DNA from: Acinetobacter bohemicus ANC 3994
GTDB taxonomy: Bacteria > Pseudomonadota > Gammaproteobacteria > Pseudomonadales > Moraxellaceae
DNA length: 64,000 nt
Assembly: GCF_000367925.1 (NCBI RefSeq)
Contig: NZ_KB849168.1
Span: forward strand, 125,886 to 189,885
Reading direction: 5' to 3'
Under the pieces are notes generated by a model. It was not told the DNA's origin. It was given only the letters and a program-made list of their open reading frames with translations, and made no database searches. This document shows positions 25,647-34,699 of this stretch, piece by piece; the stretch's first letter is position 1; every line of letters begins with the position of its first letter. The translations under genes and the position numbers were made by a program.

Positions 25647-28292
25647 TTAAGCTTCAACCCATTTTCCATCTTGGTAGACCAGACTCCATTTGGTCTGTTT
25701 ACCTTCAGCATTTTCAGAACCAATATATTGCACTTGATTTTTACGGCTAAATTTCACCAAGGTAGGATTCCCTTCAGGGTCAACATCAGGTGCTTGTAAA
25801 ATGAATTGATATTTCGGATCAAGCTGATCTGCAACTGAGCGCAGTTCTGCTACTTTCGGTGCACGTGTTTCACGTACTTTCGGGAATTTGCTTGCTGCCA
25901 AGAACAAACCTGCCGCGCCATCACGAAGTACAAAGAAGTCATCATGCTTGGTTGAGCGTAAGTGTTCCATTTTAATTGGATCGACACGCGGTGGTGCAGG
26001 CTGACCACTTTTCAGGACTTTACGTGTGTTGTCACAGCTGGTACAAGCAAAGTAGGGTCCAAAACGACCGGTCTTCAATTGCATTTCACCGTCACATTTG
26101 TCACATGGAATGCTTGGACCATCGTAACCTTTAATTTTGAACTCACCTTCTTCAAGTTCAAAACCTTCACAATCTGGGTTATTACCACAGATATGCAATT
26201 TACGACCACCATCAATCACATAACTGTCCATTGCCGTTTCGCAAATTGGGCAGCGTTTTTTCGACATCAAATCGGCTGTTTCTGCACTGTCATCATCCGA
26301 CAACACCGCTAGCGACTCAACAGGCGTCAAATTCAATGTACCTTTGCAACGTTCTTTCGGTGGCAAGTTATAGCCAGAACAACCCAAGAATACACCCGTT
26401 GTTCCCGTACGAATCTGCATCGGACGGTCGCATTCTTTACAATGCACCGCATCCACTTCCACAGGCTGATTACGGCGCATACCGTTTTCACCTTGTGCAG
26501 TGGTTAAACGTTTTTTAAAGTCACCGTAGAAATTATCCAGTAACTCTTTCCAATTCCGCTCACCATCCGCAACTTTATCCAGCTGACCTTCAAGATCAGC
26601 GGTAAACGCGTAATTCATCAAGTTATTGAAGTTTTCATCAAGACGATCGGTCACGATTTCGCCCATCTTCTCGGCAAAGAGACGACGGTTATCCAACTTC
26701 ACATAACCACGATCTTGAATGGTGGAGATAATTGCCGCATAGGTTGAAGGACGGCCAATGCCTTTCTTCTCAAGTTCTTTGACCAATGACGCTTCAGTGA
26801 AACGTGCAGGCGGTTTAGTAAAGTGCTGAGATGGATCAAGTTTCTCAAGTTTAAGAATTTCACCGACTTTAACCGCAGGCAATAACACATCATCATCGGC
26901 TTTGTTGGCACCACGTACTTTGGTGAAACCATCAAACACCAAGGTACGACCTTTGGCTTTAAGTTCTACCCCATTGGCATCGACCAAAATCGTAGAAGAT
27001 AAATATTCCGCAGAGGTCATTTGACATGCCACAAATTGACGCCAAATCAAGTCATACAAACGCTGTGCATCACGATCGACACCCACAAGGCTATCGCCTT
27101 TTAGCGCAACATTGGATGGACGAATCGCTTCATGGGCTTCTTGTGCACCGGCTTTATTGCCATATTTATTCGGTTTCGCAGGCAAATATTTTGCCCCAAA
27201 CTCAGCTTCAATATGATCACGGACCATACTGACCGCATCATCACTTAAGAAGGTCGAGTCAGTACGCATATAGGTAATAAAACCCGCTTCATACAAACGC
27301 TGTGCCATGGTCATGGTTTTCTTGACAGAAAAACCTAAACGCGTGCTGGCCGCTTGTTGCAAAGTCGAGGTGATATACGGCGCGCTTGGATTAACCTTGG
27401 TGGGTTTATCTTCACGAACAGAAACTTTATATTCCGCATCATTGAGAATTTTTAATAAAGCATCGGTTTGGGCTTTATTTTGCAGTTTTAAGGTTTTACC
27501 ACCTTGTTTCACTGCTTCTAAACGAATGTCGTCTTTTTTCGATTTGGTGTCTGCAAAAACCTGCCAATATTCTTCAGGAATAAAGGCACGAATTTCACGT
27601 TCACGCTCAACCACCAATTTCACCGCAACCGACTGTACACGACCTGCCGATAAACCGCGGGCAATTTTTTCCCACAGCAATGGCGAAATCATAAAGCCCA
27701 CAATACGGTCTAAGAAGCGACGTGCTTGTTGGGCATTAACTTTGTCGATATCTAAACGTGAGGGATGCTTAAAGGCTTCTTGAATGGCATTTTTGGTAAT
27801 TTCGTTAAAGACCACACGTTGATAACGTGAATCATCACCACCAATCACTTCTTTTAAATGCCAAGCAATCGCTTCCCCTTCACGGTCCATATCCGTTGCG
27901 AGATAGACTTCATCGACTTGCGATGCCAGTTTTTTCAGTTCCGCAACTACATGTTCCTTACCCGGAAGCACCTCATAATGCGCTTTCCAATCGTGTTCAG
28001 GGTCTACACCCATACGATTGACCAAGGCCATTTGTGATTTTTCAGCTTTCTGTTCATCGGTCAGTTTAACGCGTGATACAGGTTTTTTTTCTGTACTTTT
28101 AGAACCACCCGTAGGTAGGTCACGGACATGCCCGACTGATGATTTTACAATGTAATCTGGACCAAGATATTTATTGATTGTTTTCGCTTTTGCAGGCGAC
28201 TCCACAATCACTAAGGCACGTTTTTTCGCAGCACTCGGTGATTTTGCTGTGGTGCTTTTGGATGTGGACCGAGGAGCGTTCGCCATAGTCAA
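25647..28292 (-). CDS. topA: DNA topoisomerase I (type IA)
   Basis: It relaxes negative supercoils by single-strand breakage and rejoining. The 881-residue chain (E. coli 865) has a Lys/Ser/Ala-rich leader, the TOPRIM domain starting ALVIVESPAKAKTINKYLG with TDMDREGEAIAWHL, and the catalytic GFITYMRTDST with Tyr341. Three C-terminal zinc ribbons follow (CKECDRPMQIRTG...CSGY; CPICETAMDSYV...CGNNPDC; CDKCDGEMQLKTG...CTSC) and a last domain. An ATG two codons further in could also be the start. A small membrane-anchored protein gene lies 30 bases upstream and may be cotranscribed. Confidence 0.97.
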   Translation of the reverse strand: MTMANAPRSTSKSTTAKSPSAAKKRALVIVESPAKAKTINKYLGPDYIVKSSVGHVRDLPTGGSKSTEKKPVSRVKLTDEQKAEKSQMALVNRMGVDPEHDWKAHYEVLPGKEHVVAELKKLASQVDEVYLATDMDREGEAIAWHLKEVIGGDDSRYQRVVFNEITKNAIQEAFKHPSRLDIDKVNAQQARRFLDRIVGFMISPLLWEKIARGLSAGRVQSVAVKLVVEREREIRAFIPEEYWQVFADTKSKKDDIRLEAVKQGGKTLKLQNKAQTDALLKILNDAEYKVSVREDKPTKVNPSAPYITSTLQQAASTRLGFSVKKTMTMAQRLYEAGFITYMRTDSTFLSDDAVSMVRDHIEAEFGAKYLPAKPNKYGNKAGAQEAHEAIRPSNVALKGDSLVGVDRDAQRLYDLIWRQFVACQMTSAEYLSSTILVDANGVELKAKGRTLVFDGFTKVRGANKADDDVLLPAVKVGEILKLEKLDPSQHFTKPPARFTEASLVKELEKKGIGRPSTYAAIISTIQDRGYVKLDNRRLFAEKMGEIVTDRLDENFNNLMNYAFTADLEGQLDKVADGERNWKELLDNFYGDFKKRLTTAQGENGMRRNQPVEVDAVHCKECDRPMQIRTGTTGVFLGCSGYNLPPKERCKGTLNLTPVESLAVLSDDDSAETADLMSKKRCPICETAMDSYVIDGGRKLHICGNNPDCEGFELEEGEFKIKGYDGPSIPCDKCDGEMQLKTGRFGPYFACTSCDNTRKVLKSGQPAPPRVDPIKMEHLRSTKHDDFFVLRDGAAGLFLAASKFPKVRETRAPKVAELRSVADQLDPKYQFILQAPDVDPEGNPTLVKFSRKNQVQYIGSENAEGKQTKWSLVYQDGKWVEA

Positions 28293-28322
28293 CCGTCATT
28301 CCTGTTTAAATAGGTATATAAA

Positions 28323-28772
28323 TTAAAATTCAGCCAAAGACTGTAAATAAGTTTTAATGTCATCTAACTGTGTTGCTCGAAGGTCAGATTCTTCATCCCA
28401 ATAGAGTCCTACACAGTTTGCCTGCATATCAATAGCATAAATGCCCTTTAATGCAATGGGTAAAGCGTTAAACTTATCATTCCCCTGCACCACTTTGAGC
28501 TGTTGATCTTCAACACGTGCACGCATTAGGGGCAAACGAGCATCCGGAATTAAAACACTGTAATAGGCAACCATACTGGCACGGCTTGAGGAGGCCATTG
28601 GAATTTTAGTCCAATCGGGAGCCGCCACTAAACGTGGATGCAACCCCATCTTGCGCGCTTTCTCACGCATCATTCCCAATGCTTTTTCTCGCGGACTGAC
28701 GCGAAGACCCAAAATAGAGCCTAAAACAAAAAGAATAATGAAGCCAATTACCCAAATACCCGTATTTTCCAT
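28323..28772 (-). CDS. Conserved membrane-anchored protein upstream of topA
   Basis: The 149-residue protein has one N-terminal helix (IWVIGFIILFVLGSILGL, about 5-22) followed by a basic stretch and a soluble domain (for example KMGLHPRLVAAPDWTKIPM and CVGLYWDEESDLRATQLDDIKTYLQSL). The orientation rule (positive residues after the helix) suggests a cytoplasmic domain. I recognise no family. The 30-base spacing to topA suggests one operon. The function is unknown. Confidence 0.75.
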   Translation of the reverse strand: MENTGIWVIGFIILFVLGSILGLRVSPREKALGMMREKARKMGLHPRLVAAPDWTKIPMASSSRASMVAYYSVLIPDARLPLMRARVEDQQLKVVQGNDKFNALPIALKGIYAIDMQANCVGLYWDEESDLRATQLDDIKTYLQSLAEF

Positions 28773-28842
28773 AGTACAACCTTGTTATTCCTTTATTAGA
28801 GTTGCATAAGCTGAATATAAAACGCAAGTTTCAGCGATGAAA

Positions 28843-29841
28843 TTAATTGAGGAACATTTCATGGCTATACAGTACTTCACTGCCATCCCAATAAATATAT
28901 CCTTTCTCAATCAATTCTTTAAGCAACAATCGAACATCCGATTTTGGGAAAATTTGTTCTAACAAATCCCGTAAAGCATAAATATCTTTCGGCTTGTCTG
29001 ATTTTAATTCACGTAATTTACGCGCAACGACCACCTGAACAGGGTCAATTTTCGAGAAATTTTTAAACAAATCTTTTTGTGCATGATGAAGCGTATTTGA
29101 ATGTTCTAGCTCGTCATCTGACCCAGACTCTCGTTGCCGCTGAGCCAAAATTTCGCTCGTATTTTGCACTTCTTCTAAGGGCATCACTGCATCTAAATCA
29201 AGTTGCATCCATTGTTTCAACACTTTTTTACGAAAGCTAATTTGCTCATCATAGCGTTTTACAATTTTTAAGTTAATCAACAAACCGATCAGAGGCTGGA
29301 CTTGTTCACTGGCCACTTGCAAAATATTACTGATCGAATTTTTAAGTTTCTCAATCGAGTTGGGTTTTCCTTTCATTCCACCCAAAACATCACAATATTT
29401 TTTCACCAACAGTAGATTCGGTTTTTGCTTAATTGTCTCGACAGTTGGAATTTTATATTTTGAATTAAAAGAAGATTGCTCAGCCTGAACGTGAATCAGG
29501 CTACAGTTCATATCTGAAGACTGCATCATTTCAAGTAACATTTCACTGCTGGGCATGGCAGAAATGACTTCAATACACGTGTCCGGTTCGAGCAAGGCAA
29601 TGAGCTGTCCAACCACCACAGCATATTCAAATTCTTTTTGATCGACCTCTGCGGTTTCTAAAATCACCACTTGGCCACTGCTGACCCAACTTGAAAACTC
29701 GGTTAAATCTTCCAGTGAATATTCAAATTTTCCGGTGCAGTTAAATAGGTAAATTACCGCATAGTGTTGAATAATGTCGCGCAACAGCTGTGCCGTTGGC
29801 ATATTATTTTCAAGATCAAGAAGAACGACTTTGTTGGACAT
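28843..29841 (-). CDS. PIN-like domain protein, function unknown
   Basis: A 332-residue cytosolic protein. The first 120 residues read like a PIN/NYN-type fold: VVLLDLENNMPTAQLLRDII with an early acidic pair in DLENN, alternating strands (YAVIYLFNC, GQVVILETAE, TCIEVISAM) and a later acidic position. The C-terminal third is helical and ends with a winged-helix-like stretch (YALRDLLEQIFPKSDVRLLLKELIEKGYIYWDGSEV). PIN proteins are mostly ribonucleases; whether this one is catalytic is unclear. The ATG at 29841 follows GAG and is preferred over an in-frame TTG 15 bases upstream. It stands between slyX and the topA operon. Confidence 0.65.
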   Translation of the reverse strand: MSNKVVLLDLENNMPTAQLLRDIIQHYAVIYLFNCTGKFEYSLEDLTEFSSWVSSGQVVILETAEVDQKEFEYAVVVGQLIALLEPDTCIEVISAMPSSEMLLEMMQSSDMNCSLIHVQAEQSSFNSKYKIPTVETIKQKPNLLLVKKYCDVLGGMKGKPNSIEKLKNSISNILQVASEQVQPLIGLLINLKIVKRYDEQISFRKKVLKQWMQLDLDAVMPLEEVQNTSEILAQRQRESGSDDELEHSNTLHHAQKDLFKNFSKIDPVQVVVARKLRELKSDKPKDIYALRDLLEQIFPKSDVRLLLKELIEKGYIYWDGSEVLYSHEMFLN

Positions 29842-29939
29842 AATCTCAATAGACAAGTAAGCAAACTTTGAGCACGCATTAGAGCGAGCTTGGCTTAAAA
29901 GGTCAAATCAATTCAGCAAAAAGACCGATAAAGATTGAC

Positions 29940-30185
29940 TCAATAATGCGGTGGTCGATCACTCATGGGATCAAAAGCAGCAATCCCATCAGATAAATCT
30001 GCACATTCAATACGTTGATACAAAAACTGCATTTGTTTCTTTAAATCAGCTATTTCGGCATTTTGACGCGTGACTTGGTCATTCAATTGTTCAACTAAAT
30101 CATCTAAAAATGTAATTCGCACTTGCAAATCTTCTAAGGGTGCGGACAATGACGCCTGATCATTAAGATTTTTTTGTTTAGTCAT
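29940..30185 (-). CDS. slyX: SlyX family protein
   Basis: The 81-residue protein is a short coiled coil (LEDLQVRITFLDDLVEQLNDQVTRQNAEIADLKKQMQFLYQRI) ending in the family's PPHY. SlyX proteins are conserved in gammaproteobacteria but their role is unknown. It is divergent from uup with only 33 bases between the start codons, so each promoter must overlap the other gene's leader or coding start. Confidence 0.88.
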   Translation of the reverse strand: MTKQKNLNDQASLSAPLEDLQVRITFLDDLVEQLNDQVTRQNAEIADLKKQMQFLYQRIECADLSDGIAAFDPMSDRPPHY

Positions 30186-30218
30186 TTTAAGTCCTCACTT
30201 TGGATTTCAGGAAACAGT

Positions 30219-32114
30219 ATGGCCTATATTACATTAAGGGATGTCCAACTTGCGTTTGGCGGACCTTCCCTGCTCGACGGCGCGAACTTTAATTTGGAAC
30301 GCGGTGAACGAGTTTGTTTGATTGGCCGTAACGGTGAAGGTAAGTCTACTTTACTTAAACTCATTGAGGGAAGTTTACTACCAGATCGTGGTGAAGTTTC
30401 TATACAAAATGGCATCACCATTTCCATGCTGGCTCAAGATGTACCCATGGACTCGGGTAAAGTTGCTGATATTGTTGCAGATGGCGCAGGTGAAGCCGCT
30501 ACAGTCCTCAGAGCTTATCATGAAGCCAGTGATGCATGTGTCTTGGGTGATATGGATGCCTGTGACCGCATGGGTGAACTCCAGCACAAACTTGATCAAG
30601 TGGATGGTTGGGCTTTAGAAACTAAAGTTAACTCTATCTTAAGCAAGATGGGTCTTGACCCAGATGCTGATCTAGCCGATTTATCGGGTGGTCGTAAACG
30701 TCGTGTTCTTTTGGCACGTGCGCTTTTAACGCAACCTGACGTTCTTTTACTCGACGAACCAACCAACCATTTGGACGTTGAAAGTATTGAGTGGTTAGAA
30801 AAATTCCTCCTCGATCAAAACAACTTAACACTGCTGTTTATTTCGCATGACCGTTCATTTGTTGACAGCATTGCCACCCGTATTGTTGAGCTTGATCGTG
30901 GTACTTTGCGTAGCTATGAAGGTAACTACACACGTTACCTTGATCTTAAAGCGCAACAAATGGAAGCTGAAGAAAAGCAAAATGCGTTATTTGATAAGCG
31001 TTTAGCTGAAGAAGAAGTGTGGATTCGCCAAGGCATTAAAGCGCGTCGTACCCGTAACGAAGGTCGTGTTCGTGCGCTGAAAGATTTACGTGAAGAATCG
31101 AAAGCACGTCGTTCACAACAAGGCAAAGTGAGCATGGCAACGCAAGATGCCAATCGTTCAGGTAAGTTGGTCTTCGATATTGAACATCTTAGTGTTGCTT
31201 TTGGCGACCAAGAACCAATTATCAAAGATTTCTCTGCATTAGTGCTGCGTGGTGACCGTATTGGTTTAGTCGGTGACAACGGTGTGGGCAAAACAACCCT
31301 GATCAAAGCCATTTTAGGTGAACTTGAACATAGTGGAACAGTGAAAACAGGTACACAACTTGAAGTGGCCTATTTTGACCAACTACGTAATGCACTAGAT
31401 CTTGAAAAATCGGTTAAAGACAACGTGTCTGAAGGTTCGGATTTTGTCGATGTAAATGGCGGTCGTCGTCATATTTACAGCTACTTGCAAGATTTCTTGT
31501 TCTCACCTGAACGCGCGCGTACCCCAGTAAAAGCATTGTCTGGTGGTGAACGTAACCGTATTCTGTTAGCCAAACTACTGCTTAAGCCATCAAATTTAAT
31601 CGTCATGGATGAGCCAACCAATGACTTGGACATGGTGACTTTAGAGCTATTAGAAGAAATGCTCGGTGGTTATAAAGGCACATTACTTCTCATCTCGCAT
31701 GACCGTGCATTCATGGACAATGTCGTGACCTCGACTTGGGTCTTTGATGGGAAAGGTCATATCGATGAGTACGTCGGTGGTTATCAGGACTATCTAGAAC
31801 AACGCCCTGATCAAACTGCGGTTGATCAAAAAAGTGATGTGAAAAAAGCCCTGGCTAAAGCCGAAGCCGCTGTGCCGAAGAAAGCAAAGCTTAGCTATAA
31901 AGATCAACGGGCTTTAGAGCAATTGCCTGCTGAAATGGAAGCCTTAGAAACAGAGCAAGCCAGCTTGAATGAAAAACTTGCGGATGGTTCATTGTTTGTC
32001 TCTGATGCTGACGCTGCGGCAAAAATTTCTGCACGCTTAGCTGAAATTGATGAGCTATTGCTTGAAAAATTAGAACGTTGGGAAGAATTAGACAACATGT
32101 CGAAAGGCAATTAA
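30219..32114 (+). CDS. uup: ABC-F family ATPase Uup
   Basis: This cytosolic ABC-F protein of 631 residues has two nucleotide-binding domains and no membrane part. The first shows LIGRNGEGKSTLLK, DLSGGRKRRVLLARAL and DVLLLDEPTNHLD; the second GLVGDNGVGKTTLIK, ALSGGERNRILLAKLL and LIVMDEPTNDLD. Between them is the arm/linker with a Lys/Arg-rich helix. A C-terminal coiled coil (about 560-625) is the Uup DNA-binding type domain. Uup affects transposon excision and works on ribosomes and Holliday-type structures. The ATG at 30219 lies after CAGGAAAC and begins the family's MAYITLRDVQLAFGG. Confidence 0.95.
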   Translation: MAYITLRDVQLAFGGPSLLDGANFNLERGERVCLIGRNGEGKSTLLKLIEGSLLPDRGEVSIQNGITISMLAQDVPMDSGKVADIVADGAGEAATVLRAYHEASDACVLGDMDACDRMGELQHKLDQVDGWALETKVNSILSKMGLDPDADLADLSGGRKRRVLLARALLTQPDVLLLDEPTNHLDVESIEWLEKFLLDQNNLTLLFISHDRSFVDSIATRIVELDRGTLRSYEGNYTRYLDLKAQQMEAEEKQNALFDKRLAEEEVWIRQGIKARRTRNEGRVRALKDLREESKARRSQQGKVSMATQDANRSGKLVFDIEHLSVAFGDQEPIIKDFSALVLRGDRIGLVGDNGVGKTTLIKAILGELEHSGTVKTGTQLEVAYFDQLRNALDLEKSVKDNVSEGSDFVDVNGGRRHIYSYLQDFLFSPERARTPVKALSGGERNRILLAKLLLKPSNLIVMDEPTNDLDMVTLELLEEMLGGYKGTLLLISHDRAFMDNVVTSTWVFDGKGHIDEYVGGYQDYLEQRPDQTAVDQKSDVKKALAKAEAAVPKKAKLSYKDQRALEQLPAEMEALETEQASLNEKLADGSLFVSDADAAAKISARLAEIDELLLEKLERWEELDNMSKGN

Positions 32115-32132
32115 TTCATCCTGTTTCAATGG

Positions 32133-32166
32133 GCATCTGTAGAGATATCTACAGATGCCTTTTTAT
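32133..32166 (+). terminator. Intrinsic terminator of uup
   Basis: GGCATCTGTAGA and TCTACAGATGCC form a perfect 12-bp stem around GATA, followed by TTTTTAT. Confidence 0.94.
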
Positions 32167-32226
32167 TTCAGAATTATGTTCGTGCTACACTACATTCCTG
32201 TCTAATTCAGATCATCGCACGAAACA

Positions 32227-33162
32227 ATGAGTAAAAAAACCAACTATCAACCGGGTACATTTCAATGGTCATTTCTGTTGCCACAATATTGGGGCATCTG
32301 GATGGGTATTATTTTCCTCATGATTTTGGCGATTTTACCGTGGGCAATTCAGCATCGTTTAGCCACTTTTTTAGGCCATATTGCATTTAACAAACTAAAA
32401 TCACGTCGTCACACCACGCTTCGAAATTTAGAAGTATGTTTTCCCGAATGGACAGCTGAACAACTCCAAGCGCATGCCCGACAAGTTTTTGTCGATCAAA
32501 TGCTGGGAATTTTTGAAACCTTAAATGCGTGGTATTGTCCACAATGGTTTAAAGATCGGGTCAGTATTGAAGGTTTAGAGCATCTACATCAGGCACAAGC
32601 TGATGGCAAGGGCGTGTTACTGCTGGGGACACATTCCACCTTATTAGATGCAGGCGGCTATCTGTGCGCACAGTACTTTGAGCTGGGTGTTGTGTATCGT
32701 CCGCAGAATAACCCCCTCCTCGATATGCTCATTTACCGCTGCCGTGCCACCATTTATGACCATCAAATTGACCATGATGATATGCGCGGCTTAATCCGAA
32801 ATCTTAAAAATGGTCAGGCCATTTGGTATAGTCCCGACCAAGATTATGGTTTAAAACAAGGCATTATGGCGCCTTTTTTTGACGTACCTGCCGCGACAGT
32901 CACGGCACATCGTCGTTTACTTAAAATGTCAAAAGCAGTTGCCGTGCCTTTGTATTTCTATCGCGATGGTGACATTAAAGACCCTCGTTACCATGTACTG
33001 CTTGAGCCTATGGTCGCTAGCATCCCGAGTGACAATGAACTTGAAGATGCCACGCTGGTAAATAAAATTATTGAAAATCAGCTGCGCATCGCACCGACTC
33101 AATATATGTGGTTCCACCGCCGTTTTAAAACTCGCCCTGAAGGCTATGACGAAATTTACTAA
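32227..33162 (+). CDS. lpxL: Lipid A late acyltransferase (LpxL/HtrB family)
   Basis: It transfers a secondary acyl chain to a lipid A precursor at the inner membrane. The 311-residue chain has one N-terminal membrane helix (about 22-40) and the family catalytic motif HX4D as GTHSTLLD (His136, Asp141), then VYRPQNNPLLDMLI, WYSPDQDYG and the C-terminal WFHRRFKTRPEG. Acinetobacter has LpxL and LpxM; this one looks like LpxL, but the two are hard to separate by eye. The glycosyltransferase gene follows 33 bases later, suggesting joint expression in lipooligosaccharide synthesis. Confidence 0.88.
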   Translation: MSKKTNYQPGTFQWSFLLPQYWGIWMGIIFLMILAILPWAIQHRLATFLGHIAFNKLKSRRHTTLRNLEVCFPEWTAEQLQAHARQVFVDQMLGIFETLNAWYCPQWFKDRVSIEGLEHLHQAQADGKGVLLLGTHSTLLDAGGYLCAQYFELGVVYRPQNNPLLDMLIYRCRATIYDHQIDHDDMRGLIRNLKNGQAIWYSPDQDYGLKQGIMAPFFDVPAATVTAHRRLLKMSKAVAVPLYFYRDGDIKDPRYHVLLEPMVASIPSDNELEDATLVNKIIENQLRIAPTQYMWFHRRFKTRPEGYDEIY

Positions 33163-33195
33163 CACCACCTTTAAAAAAAGTTGAAGAGAATACCA

Positions 33196-34302
33196 ATGAA
33201 AATTATGCAACTTCTTCCAGAATTAAACAGTGGTGGCGTTGAACGTGGCACATTGGAAATTGCACGTGCACTGATTGCAGCAGGTCATGAATCAATTGTT
33301 GTTTCAAATGGTGGACGTCTGGTCGCTCAACTTGAAGCGGAAGGCTCGCAGCACCTGAGTTTAGCCATTCATAAAAAATCTTTATCCAGCCTGTGGCAAA
33401 TCCGACCATTGCGCAAACTGATTCAGCAGCATCAACCTGATATTGTGCATGTTCGTTCACGCGTACCGGCTTGGCTGACGCATTTTGCCCTTAAAGGTAT
33501 TCCAGCCAATCAACGTCCGCATCTGATCTCTACAGTGCATGGTTTTTATTCGACCAATCGTTATAGTGCCATTATGACGCAAGCAGAAAAAGTCATTGCC
33601 GTGTCTGACAGTGTGGTGAAATATATTACCGAACATTATCAAAACTGCCCGCCCGAACATATTGTCCGAATTTATCGCGGTATTTCACCGCAAGAATTTC
33701 CTCACGGTTACCAACCTTCTGCACTCTGGATCAATCAAACCTTTAAAGATTTCCCGCAACTGGAAAATAAATTTCTAGTTTGTCTGCCTGGACGTATTAC
33801 CCGTTTAAAAGGACATGAAACGTTAATTGAACTTATGCAACAATTGCAAAACCAATATCCAAACTTGCATGCGGTCGTAGTCGGTGGCGCTGATGCTAAA
33901 AAACAGGCCTATTTAGAAGAACTGGAAAGCAACATTCAATCTAAGGGCTTACGAGAGAAGATTACTTTTGTTGGGCATCGTTCAGATATACGTGAATGGC
34001 TGGCATTTAGCGATGTGGTGCTGTCTTTATCCAATCAAGCTGAAACTTTTGGACGTACTGCTTTAGAAGCTTTATCGGTGGGAACACCTGTGATTGGTTG
34101 GAATCGTGGTGGTGTAGCAGAAATTTTATCTCATCTTTATCCGCAAGGTTTAATCGACGTAGGTGATCAAGCTGCATTATTGCATGCCGTTCAGCAGCAT
34201 ATCGATGAACCTCAAGCCGTTGAACCTGTCACGATGTTTAGTTTAAAAGAGATGTGTGATCGAACCATTAATTTATATAAACATGTTTTAAATTTAGATT
34301 AA
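33196..34302 (+). CDS. GT4-type glycosyltransferase, probably for the lipooligosaccharide core
   Basis: This 368-residue GT-B fold glycosyltransferase begins MKIMQLLPELNSGGVERGTLEIARAL, the GT4 acceptor-domain opening, and has RITRLKGHETLIELMQQL and the donor-binding SNQAETFGRTALEALSVGTPVIGWNRGGVAEIL. It has no membrane segment and is likely peripheral at the inner membrane. An upstream TTG (33181) is possible, but the ATG at 33196 with GAAGAGA before it fits the family start. It follows lpxL closely and ends in a terminator, so a role in lipooligosaccharide core assembly is inferred. Confidence 0.85.
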   Translation: MKIMQLLPELNSGGVERGTLEIARALIAAGHESIVVSNGGRLVAQLEAEGSQHLSLAIHKKSLSSLWQIRPLRKLIQQHQPDIVHVRSRVPAWLTHFALKGIPANQRPHLISTVHGFYSTNRYSAIMTQAEKVIAVSDSVVKYITEHYQNCPPEHIVRIYRGISPQEFPHGYQPSALWINQTFKDFPQLENKFLVCLPGRITRLKGHETLIELMQQLQNQYPNLHAVVVGGADAKKQAYLEELESNIQSKGLREKITFVGHRSDIREWLAFSDVVLSLSNQAETFGRTALEALSVGTPVIGWNRGGVAEILSHLYPQGLIDVGDQAALLHAVQQHIDEPQAVEPVTMFSLKEMCDRTINLYKHVLNLD

Positions 34303-34434
34303 GTTGATTCCATGACTTGCATCAATCAAAAAATGTTCCATATTCGATTCTTTAAAATCAGCACTGCCTCATGTGATTAATTCAATTTTATGGCATCGCT
34401 GAAATTTTATTTTTAGCATCTGCTATAAAAACAC

Positions 34435-34467
34435 AACCCGAGTTCTGCATCCTGCAAAACTCGGGTT
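34435..34467 (+). terminator. Intrinsic terminator after the glycosyltransferase gene
   Basis: AACCCGAGTT (34435-34444) and AACTCGGGTT (34458-34467) pair, with a smaller TGCA/TGCA stem inside the loop. It lies about 130 bases after the stop codon. Confidence 0.7.
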
Positions 34468-34498
34468 TATAAGGTTGTGCTTTCAAATTTTGTTTTTA

Positions 34499-34605
34499 TT
34501 ATCTTGTGGCCATCCATTGCTGCATCATGTCCATGATGACTATCCACCAGCATCGTCTTCCATAATGGGATGTTCCGTTCCCAACTCCTTGGCTGATGTG
34601 TGCAT
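34499..34605 (-). pseudogene. Possible small frameshifted gene remnant
   Basis: In the 397-base gap between the glycosyltransferase and the next gene the minus strand encodes MHTSAKELGTEHPIMEDD and, after a stop and in a shifted frame, VIMDMMQQWMATR before TAA. The two pieces read like one short polar peptide interrupted by a one-base shift. I do not recognise the family. A chance arrangement is quite possible, as no ribosome site is obvious. Confidence 0.25.
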
Positions 34606-34699
34606 ACTAAGTAAAATTTAAAAGCAGGACTATTCGCCATAGACCTAAATCAATGTAAGCCATTTCGTACACTTTTCCCCTAATCCCCCGATCATCCCT

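Noticed and set aside
27307..27783. 158-residue antisense frame inside topA
   Set aside because: It opposes the highly conserved TopA catalytic region and lacks a ribosome site.
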